A stretch of 64,000 nt of DNA, taken from assembly GCA_021325175.1 (NCBI GenBank), contig JAJPHS010000140.1, positions 1-64,000 on the forward strand, in the 5' to 3' direction. Below the pieces are notes generated by a model. That model was not told the DNA's origin and did no database searches. It saw only the letters and a list, made by a program, of their open reading frames with translations. Shown piece after piece: positions 17,635 through 27,046 of the stretch. The position numbers and the translations under genes were made by a program. Position 1 is the stretch's first letter. The number at the start of each line of letters is the position of its first letter. The DNA is from Terriglobia bacterium. GTDB lineage: Bacteria; Acidobacteriota; Terriglobia; Bryobacterales; Bryobacteraceae.

Positions 17635-18413
17635 CGCTTCAGCTCAAACCAAAACTCGACCGTTGCATAATCTTTGTCGAATCCCGCGCAGGCCGGGATC
17701 GGCGGAAAGTGCGAATCGCGGATCGCGCGCTGCACCGAAAAATCGAGCGACGGAATCCCGCTCGACTGCAAAATGGCGAGGCCGCGGATGCTGCCGTCGC
17801 GCATCAGATTGAACGTCGCAATGACCACCGGCGCCGTCGAATAACGGGCGTCCACGTCGCCGGTATTCCAGTTCCGGGCGACAATCTGCTGGATCTGAGT
17901 GGCGTAGGCGGCGCAGCGCGTCCCAAGCGTCGTATTCGCGCCCGTGCCCACGTTTCCCGAGCCCTGCTGCGCCGAATACATCGGGGTGGAAACCTGCGGC
18001 GCCTGCCGCGTCGTCACCTGATTTTCGAGCGCCTGATAAGAGCGGAAATGCTGCATTACCTGCGGCTTTTCCGCCTCTTTTTTGCGCGTTTTCATCTTCA
18101 GCGGAACCGCGTCCGGCTTCTCGACCTCTTTCTTCACGCGCTCGACCGGTTTCGATACCGGCTCAAGCGGCGCCTCGGAATGGGAATCGTTCGCCAGCGG
18201 ATTGGCCGGACCGCGATGCGGAATCGGAATAGTGTTCACGGCCTGCACCGGAACCGCTCCGCCGGCCACATCGGGCGCGCCGAGCGGCTCGCTGCGCCCG
18301 GCCCAGTTCACGATAATCGCCGTAAGCACGATGGCGGCATGCAGCCCGATCGCCCCCAGCAGGGCGCCGCGCACCGGTTCCCGGCTATCGAGAATGTCGG
18401 CGTGCTGCATCAT
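17631..18413 (-). CDS. TonB/TolA-like energy transducer
   Basis: A 260-residue inner-membrane protein in the tolA position. A single membrane helix near residues 17-37 (LLGAIGLHAAIVLTAIIVNW) is followed by a Pro/Glu/Lys-rich periplasmic linker. The C-terminal TonB-type domain includes IVARNWNTGDVDARYSTAPVVIATFNL, then GIPSLDFSVQRAIRDS. It probably transmits proton-motive-force energy from TolQR to TolB/Pal. TolA proper usually has a long helical middle domain, which is absent here, so I describe it as TonB-like. Its ATG overlaps the tolR stop. A role for the many TonB-dependent receptors typical of this lineage is also possible. Confidence 0.85.
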   Translation of the reverse strand: MMQHADILDSREPVRGALLGAIGLHAAIVLTAIIVNWAGRSEPLGAPDVAGGAVPVQAVNTIPIPHRGPANPLANDSHSEAPLEPVSKPVERVKKEVEKPDAVPLKMKTRKKEAEKPQVMQHFRSYQALENQVTTRQAPQVSTPMYSAQQGSGNVGTGANTTLGTRCAAYATQIQQIVARNWNTGDVDARYSTAPVVIATFNLMRDGSIRGLAILQSSGIPSLDFSVQRAIRDSHFPPIPACAGFDKDYATVEFWFELKR

Positions 18414-18856
18414 TTCTTCGAGGTGGTATCGAGCGGCTTGGTCACCATGCTGACGTCGAGCTTCGCCTCGCCCAGCTCGGCCACGACCTGCGCCAGCACG
18501 TCCCAGGTGACGGCGCGGTCGGCGACCACGTACACCGCCTTGGTGTCCTTGAATCTCCGCGCGATCTCGGAGGGAATTTCGCGCAGTTTTACCGTGTTGT
18601 CGTTCAGCTTCAAAATCCCGTTGCTGGTGACGCTGACCACCGGACGCTCCTGAATCGTGCTGGAGACGGGCTTCACTTCCGGGACGTGAATATCGAGCCC
18701 GAATTCCATCACCTGCGCGGTCAGCATGAAAATGATCAGCAGCACCAGCACGACGTCGACGAGCGGAACAATATTGATCTCCGACATCGTCCCCTGCGCC
18801 GCGCCGAAGCGCCGTCTTCCGTTACCGCCGTTAAGTCCGCCTAGCGAAAAAGCCAT
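18410..18856 (-). CDS. tolR: Biopolymer transport protein TolR/ExbD
   Basis: A 148-residue inner-membrane protein with one transmembrane helix at about residues 28-48. The helix contains the conserved proton-conducting aspartate in PLVDVVLVLLIIFMLTA (Asp34). The periplasmic part has the usual TolR/ExbD fold, with KDTKAVYVVADRAVTWDVLAQVVAEL near the C-terminus. Together with TolQ it forms the proton channel that powers the Tol-Pal system. It starts 24 bases after tolQ. Confidence 0.93.
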   Translation of the reverse strand: MAFSLGGLNGGNGRRRFGAAQGTMSEINIVPLVDVVLVLLIIFMLTAQVMEFGLDIHVPEVKPVSSTIQERPVVSVTSNGILKLNDNTVKLREIPSEIARRFKDTKAVYVVADRAVTWDVLAQVVAELGEAKLDVSMVTKPLDTTSKK

Positions 18857-18880
18857 ACTCGTTTTGCCGGCAAGGTACTT

Positions 18881-19564
18881 CTACCCCTCGAAATTGCGTT
18901 CGGTCAGGTTCAGAAACTCGAGCGAAAAATCTTCCATGCGCGCGCCGATCTCCTTGATCACATGACCAAAATAGTTGTAGAAAATCGCCGCGGGAATCGC
19001 GGCAAACAGACCCACGGCCGTGGTTCCCAGCGCCTCCGCGATTCCGGGGGCGACCACCCGCATGCTGGTCGAACCCCCCATGTTCAGCGCCTGAAAAGCG
19101 TTCATAATCCCCCACACGGTTCCGAACAGGCCAATGAAAGGCGAAACCGCGGCGGCAGTGGCGAGCCAGTTCATGCTTCGCTCCAGCCGCGTGATTTCCT
19201 CGCTCATTCCGAGTTGCAACGTTCGTTCCAGAGCGGTGAAGTTGGTGATCCGCTGGCGCGCCGTCATCTGGCGCGCGACCTCGCTGTAGCCGAAATCGAA
19301 GACGGTGGCAAGCGGCGCGGCGCGAAACTGCTCGGTGGCGGCGGCCACCGCGTCCAGGCGCGTCGCCTTCCGGAACGCGCGAAGAAAGCGCAGGTTGGCG
19401 TTTCGCGCCCGCCGGAACAGCGCCAGTTTTGCGAAGATAATCGTCCAGGACGCGACCGAGAACATGACCAGGATGGCCAGGACGGTCATCGGAACCGGGC
19501 CGTAATTCTTCACCAGTTCAAAGAAGTTGATGTCCGCCGGAATGGCGTTGGAAAGTACCGTCAC
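18881..19564 (-). CDS. tolQ: Proton channel protein TolQ/ExbB
   Basis: The product has 227 residues from GTG 19564. It has a first transmembrane helix near residues 20-40 (VPMTVLAILVMFSVASWTIIFAKL) and two later helices (NWLATAAAVSPFIGLFGTVWGIM and GTTAVGLFAAIPAAIFYNYF), the standard MotA/TolQ/ExbB layout. The start is chosen at the GTG giving MTVLSNAIPADINFF. Upstream in-frame ATGs would add a basic, aromatic segment unlike the family. A TACAAT hexamer lies 9 bases before the GTG with no ribosome binding site, so the operon mRNA is probably leaderless. It is the first gene of the six-gene tol operon and is divergent from recN. Confidence 0.92.
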   Translation of the reverse strand: MTVLSNAIPADINFFELVKNYGPVPMTVLAILVMFSVASWTIIFAKLALFRRARNANLRFLRAFRKATRLDAVAAATEQFRAAPLATVFDFGYSEVARQMTARQRITNFTALERTLQLGMSEEITRLERSMNWLATAAAVSPFIGLFGTVWGIMNAFQALNMGGSTSMRVVAPGIAEALGTTAVGLFAAIPAAIFYNYFGHVIKEIGARMEDFSLEFLNLTERNFEG

Positions 19565-19573
19565 GCTTTTTCT

Positions 19574-19579
19574 ATTGTA
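19574..19579 (-). promoter_or_regulatory. -10 element of the tol-pal operon
   Basis: TACAAT on the minus strand ends 9 bases before the GTG of tolQ, inside an AT-rich 110-base divergent gap. No clear -35 is seen. Confidence 0.5.
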
Positions 19580-19660
19580 AATCAGAAACCGTGATAAAAC
19601 GGAATAATAGATAAATGTTTTATATACCGTCCAGGCTGTATGGCGGGAGCCTGCACGCTT

Positions 19661-19666
19661 TATAAT
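19661..19666 (+). promoter_or_regulatory. -10 element of recN (leaderless)
   Basis: A perfect TATAAT ends 8 bases before the recN GTG at 19675. No Shine-Dalgarno sequence can fit, so translation probably starts at the 5' end of the mRNA. Confidence 0.6.
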
Positions 19667-19674
19667 CATCTCCA

Positions 19675-21339
19675 GTGCTGGTTGAACTGTCGATCGACAA
19701 CTATGCCGTAATCGAATCGCTGCGAGTCCGATTTCATCGCGGATTGAATCTTCTTTCCGGGGAAACGGGGAGCGGCAAATCGATCGTGGTGGATGCCCTG
19801 GGGGTACTGTTTGGCGCGCGCGCTTCGGCCGAAGTGGTCCGCGCCGGAGCCGACCGGGCGCGCGTCTCCGGAATTTTCGAAGTCGCCTCCAAACCGCCGC
19901 TGCTCGATGAGGCGGGGATCGAAATCGAGGAAAACGAAATTCTCATCGAGCGCGAGATCCTGGCCAACGGGAAATCGCGCGCCTTCATCGCCAATCGCCC
20001 GGCGACGGCCGCGCTGCTGCGCGATCTGGCGCCTTACCTGGGCGACATTCACGGCCAGCACGATCAGCAGCAGCTTTTTTCAAACGCGGTGCAGCGGGAC
20101 ATGCTCGATCAGTTCGCGGCCGCCGATACCTCCGCCGCCGCCGCGCTTTTTCGCGAGTGGCGCCGCGCATCCTCGGAGCTGGAGGAACTGGACCGCACCG
20201 CGCAGGAAAAGCTGCGGCTGGCGGATCTGTGGTCGTTTCAGTTGAAGGAGATCGAATCGGTTTCCCCGCGCGCGGGTGAGGATTCAGAACTTGAGAATGA
20301 GCGGCGCGTGCTGCGCAATTTCGTGCGGCTGGAGGAATCGGCCAACGCGGCCTACGCGGCCTTGTACGACGCTCCGGAAAGCGCGGCCGCGCAGCTTCGC
20401 TCCGTGATGAAGCGGTTGGAGGAGATTTCCCGCATCGACGAATCGATCGCGCCAATTCTCGCCTCCGTTCAGCCGGCGGCGATCGCCCTCGATGAAGGCG
20501 CGCACGCGCTCAGGCATTATCTGGCGAGGCTCGAGGCCGATCCGGCGCGGCTCGATGAAGTCGAATCGCGCCTGGCCGCGCTCGAAAAATTGAAGCGAAA
20601 ATACGGCGCGACCGTCGAAGAGGTGCTCGCGTTTCAGGAACGGGCGCGCGCGGACCTGCGCGGCGTGGAAACCTCGAATGACCGGCGGGAAGCGCTGCGA
20701 AAAAAGACGGCCGCGCTTGCGCGCGAATATGAGCAAGCCGCGGCGGCGCTGTCGGCGGCGAGAAAAGACGCGGCCCGCCAGCTTGCCCGGCGCGTCGAAG
20801 CGGAATTGGCATCATTGGCGATGGAGAAAACGCGCGTTGAGATTCGCGTTTCGCCGGCGGAGTGGTCCGAATGCGGAGCCGATTCGGTGGAATTTCTGAT
20901 TTCTCCGAATCCGGGCGAGGAGCCGAAGCCCCTCGAAAAAATCGCCTCCGGGGGGGAATTGTCGCGCGTGGCTTTGGCGCTCAAAACGTGCACCGCGCCG
21001 GCGCGCGCGCGGAAAGTTCCGCGAACGCTGGTGTTTGATGAAGTCGATGCCGGGGTCGGCGGCAGCGCGGCCGAAGCGGTGGGGAGGAGGCTGAAAAAAC
21101 TGTCGGCGTCCAGCCAGATCTTGTGTGTCACCCATCTGCCGCAGATCGCCGGATTCGCGGATCATCACTACTACGTCGAAAAACGGACCGAAAAATCGCG
21201 GACCTGCACGACCATCGAGGAATTGTCGCCGGCCGAACGGACCCGCGAGATCGGACGCATGATTTCCGGCGAGCGCGTGACGCCAGAGGCGCTCAAGCAC
21301 GCCGAGCAGTTGATTAAGCTCGCTGCGGAATCTTACTGA
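19675..21339 (+). CDS. recN: DNA repair protein RecN
   Basis: A 554-residue SMC-like ATPase for double-strand-break repair, with the full family length. Walker A GETGSGKSIVVDAL begins near residue 29. The DIHGQHDQQQLF motif near residues 123-134 is characteristic of RecN. A central coiled coil (about residues 150-390) separates it from the C-terminal ABC part, which has the signature KIASGGELSRVALALK and Walker B TLVFDEVDAGVGG. The start is GTG, 8 bases after a perfect TATAAT, indicating a leaderless message. It ends in a 7-base convergent overlap with the ankyrin gene. It is not linked to nadK or argR as in some other phyla. Confidence 0.95.
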   Translation: MLVELSIDNYAVIESLRVRFHRGLNLLSGETGSGKSIVVDALGVLFGARASAEVVRAGADRARVSGIFEVASKPPLLDEAGIEIEENEILIEREILANGKSRAFIANRPATAALLRDLAPYLGDIHGQHDQQQLFSNAVQRDMLDQFAAADTSAAAALFREWRRASSELEELDRTAQEKLRLADLWSFQLKEIESVSPRAGEDSELENERRVLRNFVRLEESANAAYAALYDAPESAAAQLRSVMKRLEEISRIDESIAPILASVQPAAIALDEGAHALRHYLARLEADPARLDEVESRLAALEKLKRKYGATVEEVLAFQERARADLRGVETSNDRREALRKKTAALAREYEQAAAALSAARKDAARQLARRVEAELASLAMEKTRVEIRVSPAEWSECGADSVEFLISPNPGEEPKPLEKIASGGELSRVALALKTCTAPARARKVPRTLVFDEVDAGVGGSAAEAVGRRLKKLSASSQILCVTHLPQIAGFADHHYYVEKRTEKSRTCTTIEELSPAERTREIGRMISGERVTPEALKHAEQLIKLAAESY

Positions 21340-23129
21340 TTCCCGCCCGGCTTTCTGGCGTTCTTATCGTCCTTGGGCGCGACCAGGCACTGATCCGACC
21401 GGCAGTTGTGCGAATTCGCCGAGCCCAGTTTTTCGAGCAGCGCGACCGTCTCCGGATGCGGGATGCCGAAGCGCGTCGGACCGTTCGCCATGTCGGCGAC
21501 CGTGTTCTTATCCTTGGCGACGGCCTTGACGTCCGCGCCATGATCGACCAGGTACTGGATCAGCTCGTTATTGCCGATGTAGGCCGCCCCATGCAGCGGA
21601 GTGTAGCCGCGATCGTCTGCATGATTCACATCCGCGCCAAGCTGCACCAGGTATTTCACGGCGTCCATCCAGGTGTAATCGGGCGAATTCATGTTGTAGT
21701 GATAGCCCCAGCCGATGCCGCACGCGGCTTCAAGGGGCGATACGCCGCCCGTGGTCGGAATATCGGGATTCGCGCCGTGCTCGACCAGCAGTTTCATCGC
21801 CGCCACATCCGTCGCCCAGGCGGCGCGCCAGAAGGCGGTCGATCCCGCCGTATCGGTCCAGGAGTGATCGCCAAAGGAGCGGAACCACAGTTTTTTAGTG
21901 GTGCGCGCGTCGGGATTGGCGCCGTCCTCAAGCAGCGTCTTCATCAAATCGAGATACGAAGTTTTCTCCTGGCCGACGTCGGGCGACGGGAACCAGCCTT
22001 TGGGCGCCCACTGCACATCGATCGTCGCATAGAGAGCCGTCAAGCCTTGTTCGTTTGAAAGATTCGGATCCGCCCCCCAGTCAATCAGGAACTTCGCCAG
22101 ATCGAAGTGCCCGTTCATGATCGCCATTACCAGCGGGCTGGTTTTTTCCGATGCCGAAACCTGGTTGATGTCTGCGCCGCCTTCAAGCAGCGCGCGCGCC
22201 GCCTCCATCTGGCCATCGCGCGCGGCGAACAACAGAGCGGTCATGCCGCCCATATCCGTGGTGCCGCGCTCGCGGATGATGCCGAACATGCTGCCGTTGG
22301 GGTCCTCGCCCTCTTTCGGTTTCTGCGCGGGCAGGCGCTTCTCGATGTCGTCAATTTTGGCGTTCAGCTTCGCGATCATCGCCCGCAGATCGCCCTCGCC
22401 GGGAGCGCCGCCCGGATTCACCGCGCCTTTCAATCCCATGCCCGCGGCCAGCGCGTCGAGGGCGGCCTTATCCGCGTTGGAATCGGCGGCAGGAGCGGCC
22501 TTAGGCGTCTGGGTGCTGTCTTCCGGGACCAGCTTGCCGTCCATAAAACGCGAGGGCGGCTTGGGCAGCTTCACGGCCTTGGTGGTGAGGCCCGGATCGG
22601 CGTGCGCATCCAGCAGAACCTTGATCGCCGCTCCGCGATTCAGCGCCGCGGCGAACATCAGCGCGGTCTGGCCGTGCGCGCCTTCCCGGGCGTTGACGTC
22701 GGCGCCGTGCTCGATCAGCGTTTTGACGGCCTCGGGATTGCCCGCGGCCGCGGCGGTCATCAGCACCGTGGTGCCGTGCTCGTCGGTCGCGTTGGCGTCC
22801 GCGCCGGAGTTGAGCAGCAGCTCGATCATCGCCGCGTTTCCGTTCTTGGCGGCCATGAAAATCGGCGTGATCGCGCCCACGCGCGTAGCGGCTTTCACGT
22901 TTGCGCCCGCGGCGACCAGCATCTTCGCCATCTCCAGATCGTCATTGAAGGCGGCCCAGTGAAGCGCCGTGGTGCCGTCGCCTTGAGGCGAGTTCACGTC
23001 GGCTTTGGCGGCGATCAGCGACGCGACGGCGCGCCGGTCGCTGTGCTCGGCCGCGTCCGCCACCCGCGTGTCGCCCGCATAAACCACCATGGTAGAAAGA
23101 ACCGCGCTGATCCAGATCTTTGCTCGCAT
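21333..23129 (-). CDS. Secreted ankyrin-repeat protein
   Basis: A 598-residue protein with a short signal sequence (MRAKIWISAVLSTMVVYAG). About a dozen ankyrin repeats of the form GTTALHWAAFNDDLEMAKMLVAAGANV occupy two blocks, about residues 25-190 and 285-560. A charged, Pro/Ala-rich linker with a KLNAKIDDIEKRL helix separates the blocks. Ankyrin arrays bind proteins; no catalytic motif is present. I use ATG 23129 instead of a TTG 12 bases upstream. It is the third gene after the DUF1592 cytochrome and DUF1552 protein, separated from the latter by only 27 bases, so it likely belongs to the same exported complex or process. Confidence 0.85.
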   Translation of the reverse strand: MRAKIWISAVLSTMVVYAGDTRVADAAEHSDRRAVASLIAAKADVNSPQGDGTTALHWAAFNDDLEMAKMLVAAGANVKAATRVGAITPIFMAAKNGNAAMIELLLNSGADANATDEHGTTVLMTAAAAGNPEAVKTLIEHGADVNAREGAHGQTALMFAAALNRGAAIKVLLDAHADPGLTTKAVKLPKPPSRFMDGKLVPEDSTQTPKAAPAADSNADKAALDALAAGMGLKGAVNPGGAPGEGDLRAMIAKLNAKIDDIEKRLPAQKPKEGEDPNGSMFGIIRERGTTDMGGMTALLFAARDGQMEAARALLEGGADINQVSASEKTSPLVMAIMNGHFDLAKFLIDWGADPNLSNEQGLTALYATIDVQWAPKGWFPSPDVGQEKTSYLDLMKTLLEDGANPDARTTKKLWFRSFGDHSWTDTAGSTAFWRAAWATDVAAMKLLVEHGANPDIPTTGGVSPLEAACGIGWGYHYNMNSPDYTWMDAVKYLVQLGADVNHADDRGYTPLHGAAYIGNNELIQYLVDHGADVKAVAKDKNTVADMANGPTRFGIPHPETVALLEKLGSANSHNCRSDQCLVAPKDDKNARKPGGNQ

Positions 23130-23156
23130 CGTTGCCCCCAAAGTCCTTGGCGATGG

Positions 23157-24530
23157 TTAAATCGCAATTTCTCCCGTGCTGTCGCCGATCGATTCCACCT
23201 GCATCCCAACCTTGTGCAGAATGGTCAGCAGAACATTGGCCATGGGAGTCCCATCGGCGCAGCGGACGTGCAGATTCCCTTTCACTTTTCCGTTCGCCTT
23301 GCCCGCCAGCAGGATCGGCACGCGTTTGTGGTTATGCGCGTTGGAATCGCCCATCGGGCTGCCGTAAAGAATCAGAGAATGGTCGAGCAGGTTGCCGTCG
23401 CCATCCGGGGTGTTCTTCAGCTTATGGAAGAAATACGGCAGCAAACTGACGTGATAACGATTGATTTTGGCGAAATCGGCAATGCGCGCCGGCGATTCGC
23501 CGTGATGCGACGCGGTGTGGAACGGCACCTTCACGCCGCTCTCATCGTAAACGCGCTGGCAGACGTCGCGTGACATTTTGAAAGCGGAGCAGCGCGTGGT
23601 ATCGGTGGCGAACGCCAGCGCCTGAAGATCGAACATCAGTTTGACATGCTCTTCAAAGGAATCCGGCACGCCCACCGGCGCCGCGGGAAGCTGGCGCGCC
23701 GCGCCGCTCAAATTGTGCTGCTCGGTTTTCTGAATGCGGCGCTCGATCTCGCGCACGTCGTCCAGAAAATCGCTCAGCCGCGCGCGATCGGCGGCGTTGA
23801 GGTCGCGCCGCAAGGCGGAAACGCGATGCGTGATGCGATCGAGAATGCTGCCGCTCATCTGCTGGCGCAGCGCGCGTTCTTCCGGCGTCGCGCCGTCGCC
23901 GAACATCTGCTCGAACGCCTGTCGCGGATCGACGGTCATCGGCAAAGGCTGCGTCGGCGACGCCCAACTGATCGTGTCGGCGTAAACGCAGGCGTAGCCG
24001 TAATCGCAGGCGCCGGAGCCGTCCACGCTTTCAATGCAAAGCTGGATCGAGGGCAGCGGCGTGTCCTGGCCGAACTGCTGCGCGTACATCTGGTCGATCG
24101 ACGTGCCGCAATAAATATCGGACCCTTCGGTCATCTTGGGATGCGCCGCGGTGAGGTACACCGAAGTCGAGCGGAAATGATCGCCGCCTTCTTCCTTCTC
24201 GGCGTACGCGCCGGCCGGGCGAAGATCGGTATCGCTGATGATCGTCAGATACTCGCGAAAGTCCTTAAGCGGCTCGAGCGTCTGCGAAAACTCGAAATCG
24301 GCGCCCTCCTTTTCGGGCGACCAGTAATGCTTATTGGACCCGTCCACCGTGCTGCCGGCCGCGCCGTGCACCATCTCGATGCAGCACAGCCGCGGGCGCG
24401 CCGCGGCCGCCGTTTTCGACAGCGGCGTCTGCGCCGGCGCCATCGCGTCCAGAAACGGAAGTCCCATCGCCACGCCCATGCCGCGCAGCATCGTGCGGCG
24501 CGAGAGATGTTTTTTCGTCAGAAAGGTCAT
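23157..24530 (-). CDS. DUF1552 protein with Tat signal
   Basis: A 457-residue protein of the DUF1552 family. The N-terminus (KKHLSRRTMLRGMGVAMGLPFLDAM) carries a twin-arginine signal, suggesting export in folded form. Family-typical segments include IEMVHGAAGSTVDGSNKHYWSP near residue 50 and HHGESPARIADFAKINRYHV near 350. The function is unknown, but this family is almost always encoded beside DUF1592/DUF1588 cytochromes in Planctomycetota and Acidobacteriota. That arrangement is reproduced here: its ATG overlaps the TGA of the DUF1592 gene. A part in an extracytoplasmic redox or polymer-degrading system is inference from context only. Confidence 0.88.
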   Translation of the reverse strand: MTFLTKKHLSRRTMLRGMGVAMGLPFLDAMAPAQTPLSKTAAAARPRLCCIEMVHGAAGSTVDGSNKHYWSPEKEGADFEFSQTLEPLKDFREYLTIISDTDLRPAGAYAEKEEGGDHFRSTSVYLTAAHPKMTEGSDIYCGTSIDQMYAQQFGQDTPLPSIQLCIESVDGSGACDYGYACVYADTISWASPTQPLPMTVDPRQAFEQMFGDGATPEERALRQQMSGSILDRITHRVSALRRDLNAADRARLSDFLDDVREIERRIQKTEQHNLSGAARQLPAAPVGVPDSFEEHVKLMFDLQALAFATDTTRCSAFKMSRDVCQRVYDESGVKVPFHTASHHGESPARIADFAKINRYHVSLLPYFFHKLKNTPDGDGNLLDHSLILYGSPMGDSNAHNHKRVPILLAGKANGKVKGNLHVRCADGTPMANVLLTILHKVGMQVESIGDSTGEIAI

Positions 24531-26902
24531 TGTCGATTCCCGTTCGCGGCCGATGGTGTCTCCGCCGCATCGGCCCTCCTCATCTGGAATGGCATGCTGT
24601 TCACGATTCCCAGCACAAACGCGGAAAAACGATTTCCGTCGCGCGCCGCGGCGTGCTCGATCGAGCGCACCATCGGCTCGTCCCGATAATCCACCACGCG
24701 CCCCAGCGCATATGCCAGCAGGTTTTCCGTGAAGGTCTGGAGAAACGCGTCGGAGTGGCCCAGGATCGCCTTGCGCAGACTCACCGGGCCGTCCAGCGCC
24801 GTCCCATCAAACATCTTGCCCTTGGCGTCCACCATCAGGCCGGCGTCCTTTGCGCGCCATTGGCCGACGGCGTCGAAATTTTCGAGCGCCAGCCCGATCG
24901 GATCCATCAACTGATGGCAGGACCGGCAGGGTTCGTTTTTCCGGTGCTCCTCCATTCGCTCGCGCACCGACAGCGCCTTCGTGTTCTCCTCGTTTTCCTT
25001 AAGCTGCGGAACGTTGGGGGGCGGCGGAGGAGGCGGAGTGCCCAGCAGCACGATCATCACCCACTTTCCGCGCTGCACCGGCGACGTTCGCGTGGCGATG
25101 GAGGTCAGCGTCAGAATACTCGCCTGCCCGAGCAGCCCGAAGCGGTTCGGATCGGTGAGGGGGACGCGCCGGAACCGCGTTCCCAACACGTTCGGGATGC
25201 CGTAGTGCTTGGCCAGAATCTCATCGACGAAGGTGTAGTTCGCCGTGAGCAGGTCCAGCACGCTGCGATCCTCGCGAACGATGCTGTCAAACAGCAGCTC
25301 GGTTTCCGAGCGCATCGATTCCGCCAGATTCTTGTTGAAATTCGGAAATTGATAGACGTCGGGTTGAACGTCTTTCAGATTTTGCAGGTGCAGCCACTCC
25401 GCCGCGAAAACCTTTGACAGCGCGTCCGATTTCGGGTCGGCCAGCATTCTGCGAACCTGCTGCTCTAAAACCTGCGGCTCTTTTAACCTGCCCTGCGCGG
25501 CGACCGTAAGCAGCTCGTCATCGGGCGCGCTCGACCACAGGAAATACGATAAGCGCGAGGCCAGCTCCAGATCGCTGATCCGATAGTTCGTTCCCGGAGC
25601 GATGCCGGCCGGGGTGTGCTCGAAACGGAACACAAACTCGGGATCGGAAAGGATCGCTTCGATCACCGCCCGGATGCCGCCTTCGAAATCCGATTTGTTG
25701 CGGCCCTTCTGATAGATGCTCAGCAGGTCTTCCGTATCGGCGTCGGTCACCGGACGGCGGTAGGCCTGGCGCGCCAGCGCCGCGATAATTTTTTTGGCGC
25801 AGGGAATCTCGTCAGCGCCGGGTTGGGGATGGCAGGTGAAGATCTTTTTCCGGCTCGGCGTTTCGGAGATGCCGGTGACGTTTTTCGGACCGGTGATCGT
25901 CATCTCCCGCAGATGCGGCAGCGAAGTCATGCCCGGCAGATCCGCGCGAGTCAGATCCACCAGCGTCTGCTCGAAGGGCGAGACCACATCCTCAAACGGA
26001 CCTTCGGCGCGCTGGATAAACGACGCCGAGATTTTCTGCGGACCCGCCTTAATCTTGATCGGCGGCGTCTGCAAAAAATCGGTCAGCAGGAAATTCGGGT
26101 TGATCGACATCAGCGCCACGCGCTCGCCGTTGACCGCTACTAAGATCTGCTCGGCTTTGCCCTGATTCTTGCCGAAGAGCGGACCACACAGGTCGTTATA
26201 AAAGAAAAGGCGGATGGTGTATTCGCCATCGGCGGGAAAATTGTGCACCACGGCCATTCCGCCCCGCGTGCCGAACGGCGTCCCCTCGATGTGCCGGATC
26301 TGATTAATCACCCGCGGCTCATGGAATGTCGCGGTGGACGGGGCGACATTCGGATCGCCTACCGCCATGCGGCTGATGCGGCCCGCCGCGCGAAGATATC
26401 CCTCCATCAGCGCCGGCGAAACCGTCAGCACGTCGGCCATGTTGTCGAATCCATGGGACATATCGTCGGCCGGCAGCAGCGAAGCGACATCAACGTCCAG
26501 ATCGAGCAGGTCGCGAACCGAGTTGTGATACTCGATGCGATTCAGCCGGTGCAGCGCCGGAGCGCCCGGGTTCGGATCGGCGGCGGAGGCCTTGTCGATG
26601 GCGTTTTCAATCGAAGCCGCGAATTTCCGGATCGTCGCCAGATCGGGCCGCGGAATTCCCGGCGGCGGCATCATGCCCGCGCGCAGGAAGCGGATCACCT
26701 GTTCGGCGCGCTCGGCGTTTTGCGCCGGATGCGCCAGGTCAATCGTGGTCCAGGAAAATCCGCCGGATTTAAGCTTATCGTTGTGGCAGCCGGTGCAATA
26801 TTGGTTCACCAGAGCCTGCTGCGCCGGGACCGGCAACGTTTCGGCAGTCTGGGCGTATGTCCAGCAGCTTGCCAGCGCAATCGCCAAACCGATCCGTTTC
26901 AT
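24527..26902 (-). CDS. Planctomycete-type DUF1592 cytochrome c protein
   Basis: A 791-residue secreted protein with a signal peptide (MKRIGLAIALASCWTYA). It has an N-terminal heme-binding CTGCH at about residues 36-40 and a second, CRSCH, near residue 660 in CRSCHQLMDPIGLALENFD. The intervening regions match the DUF1587/DUF1592/DUF1588/DUF1585 domain chain, with LHRLNRIEYHNSVRDLLDLDVD near 120 and LASRLSYFLWSSAPDDELL near 450. Such multi-domain cytochromes are abundant in Planctomycetota and in Solibacter-like Acidobacteriota. They are suspected to act in oxidative attack on polymers, but this is unproven. It heads an operon with the DUF1552 and ankyrin genes. Confidence 0.88.
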   Translation of the reverse strand: MKRIGLAIALASCWTYAQTAETLPVPAQQALVNQYCTGCHNDKLKSGGFSWTTIDLAHPAQNAERAEQVIRFLRAGMMPPPGIPRPDLATIRKFAASIENAIDKASAADPNPGAPALHRLNRIEYHNSVRDLLDLDVDVASLLPADDMSHGFDNMADVLTVSPALMEGYLRAAGRISRMAVGDPNVAPSTATFHEPRVINQIRHIEGTPFGTRGGMAVVHNFPADGEYTIRLFFYNDLCGPLFGKNQGKAEQILVAVNGERVALMSINPNFLLTDFLQTPPIKIKAGPQKISASFIQRAEGPFEDVVSPFEQTLVDLTRADLPGMTSLPHLREMTITGPKNVTGISETPSRKKIFTCHPQPGADEIPCAKKIIAALARQAYRRPVTDADTEDLLSIYQKGRNKSDFEGGIRAVIEAILSDPEFVFRFEHTPAGIAPGTNYRISDLELASRLSYFLWSSAPDDELLTVAAQGRLKEPQVLEQQVRRMLADPKSDALSKVFAAEWLHLQNLKDVQPDVYQFPNFNKNLAESMRSETELLFDSIVREDRSVLDLLTANYTFVDEILAKHYGIPNVLGTRFRRVPLTDPNRFGLLGQASILTLTSIATRTSPVQRGKWVMIVLLGTPPPPPPPNVPQLKENEENTKALSVRERMEEHRKNEPCRSCHQLMDPIGLALENFDAVGQWRAKDAGLMVDAKGKMFDGTALDGPVSLRKAILGHSDAFLQTFTENLLAYALGRVVDYRDEPMVRSIEHAAARDGNRFSAFVLGIVNSMPFQMRRADAAETPSAANGNRQ

Positions 26903-27046
26903 TGAGGTTATCTCGTCATTAACCTGTAGCTCTATTTAGTTTCAGATTTCCCACCGTGCATGTCAATGGTCAGAAGGCCAGGTCCGCCGCTTTCCGGCGG
27001 GCAAAAGCCATTGCCGCGCCTGAAATGTTAAACTCAAGCCAAGTAA

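Noticed and set aside
22107-23573. 488-codon open frame antisense to the ankyrin and DUF1552 genes
   Set aside because: Spans two real genes and their gap, with His/Arg-rich nonsense composition.
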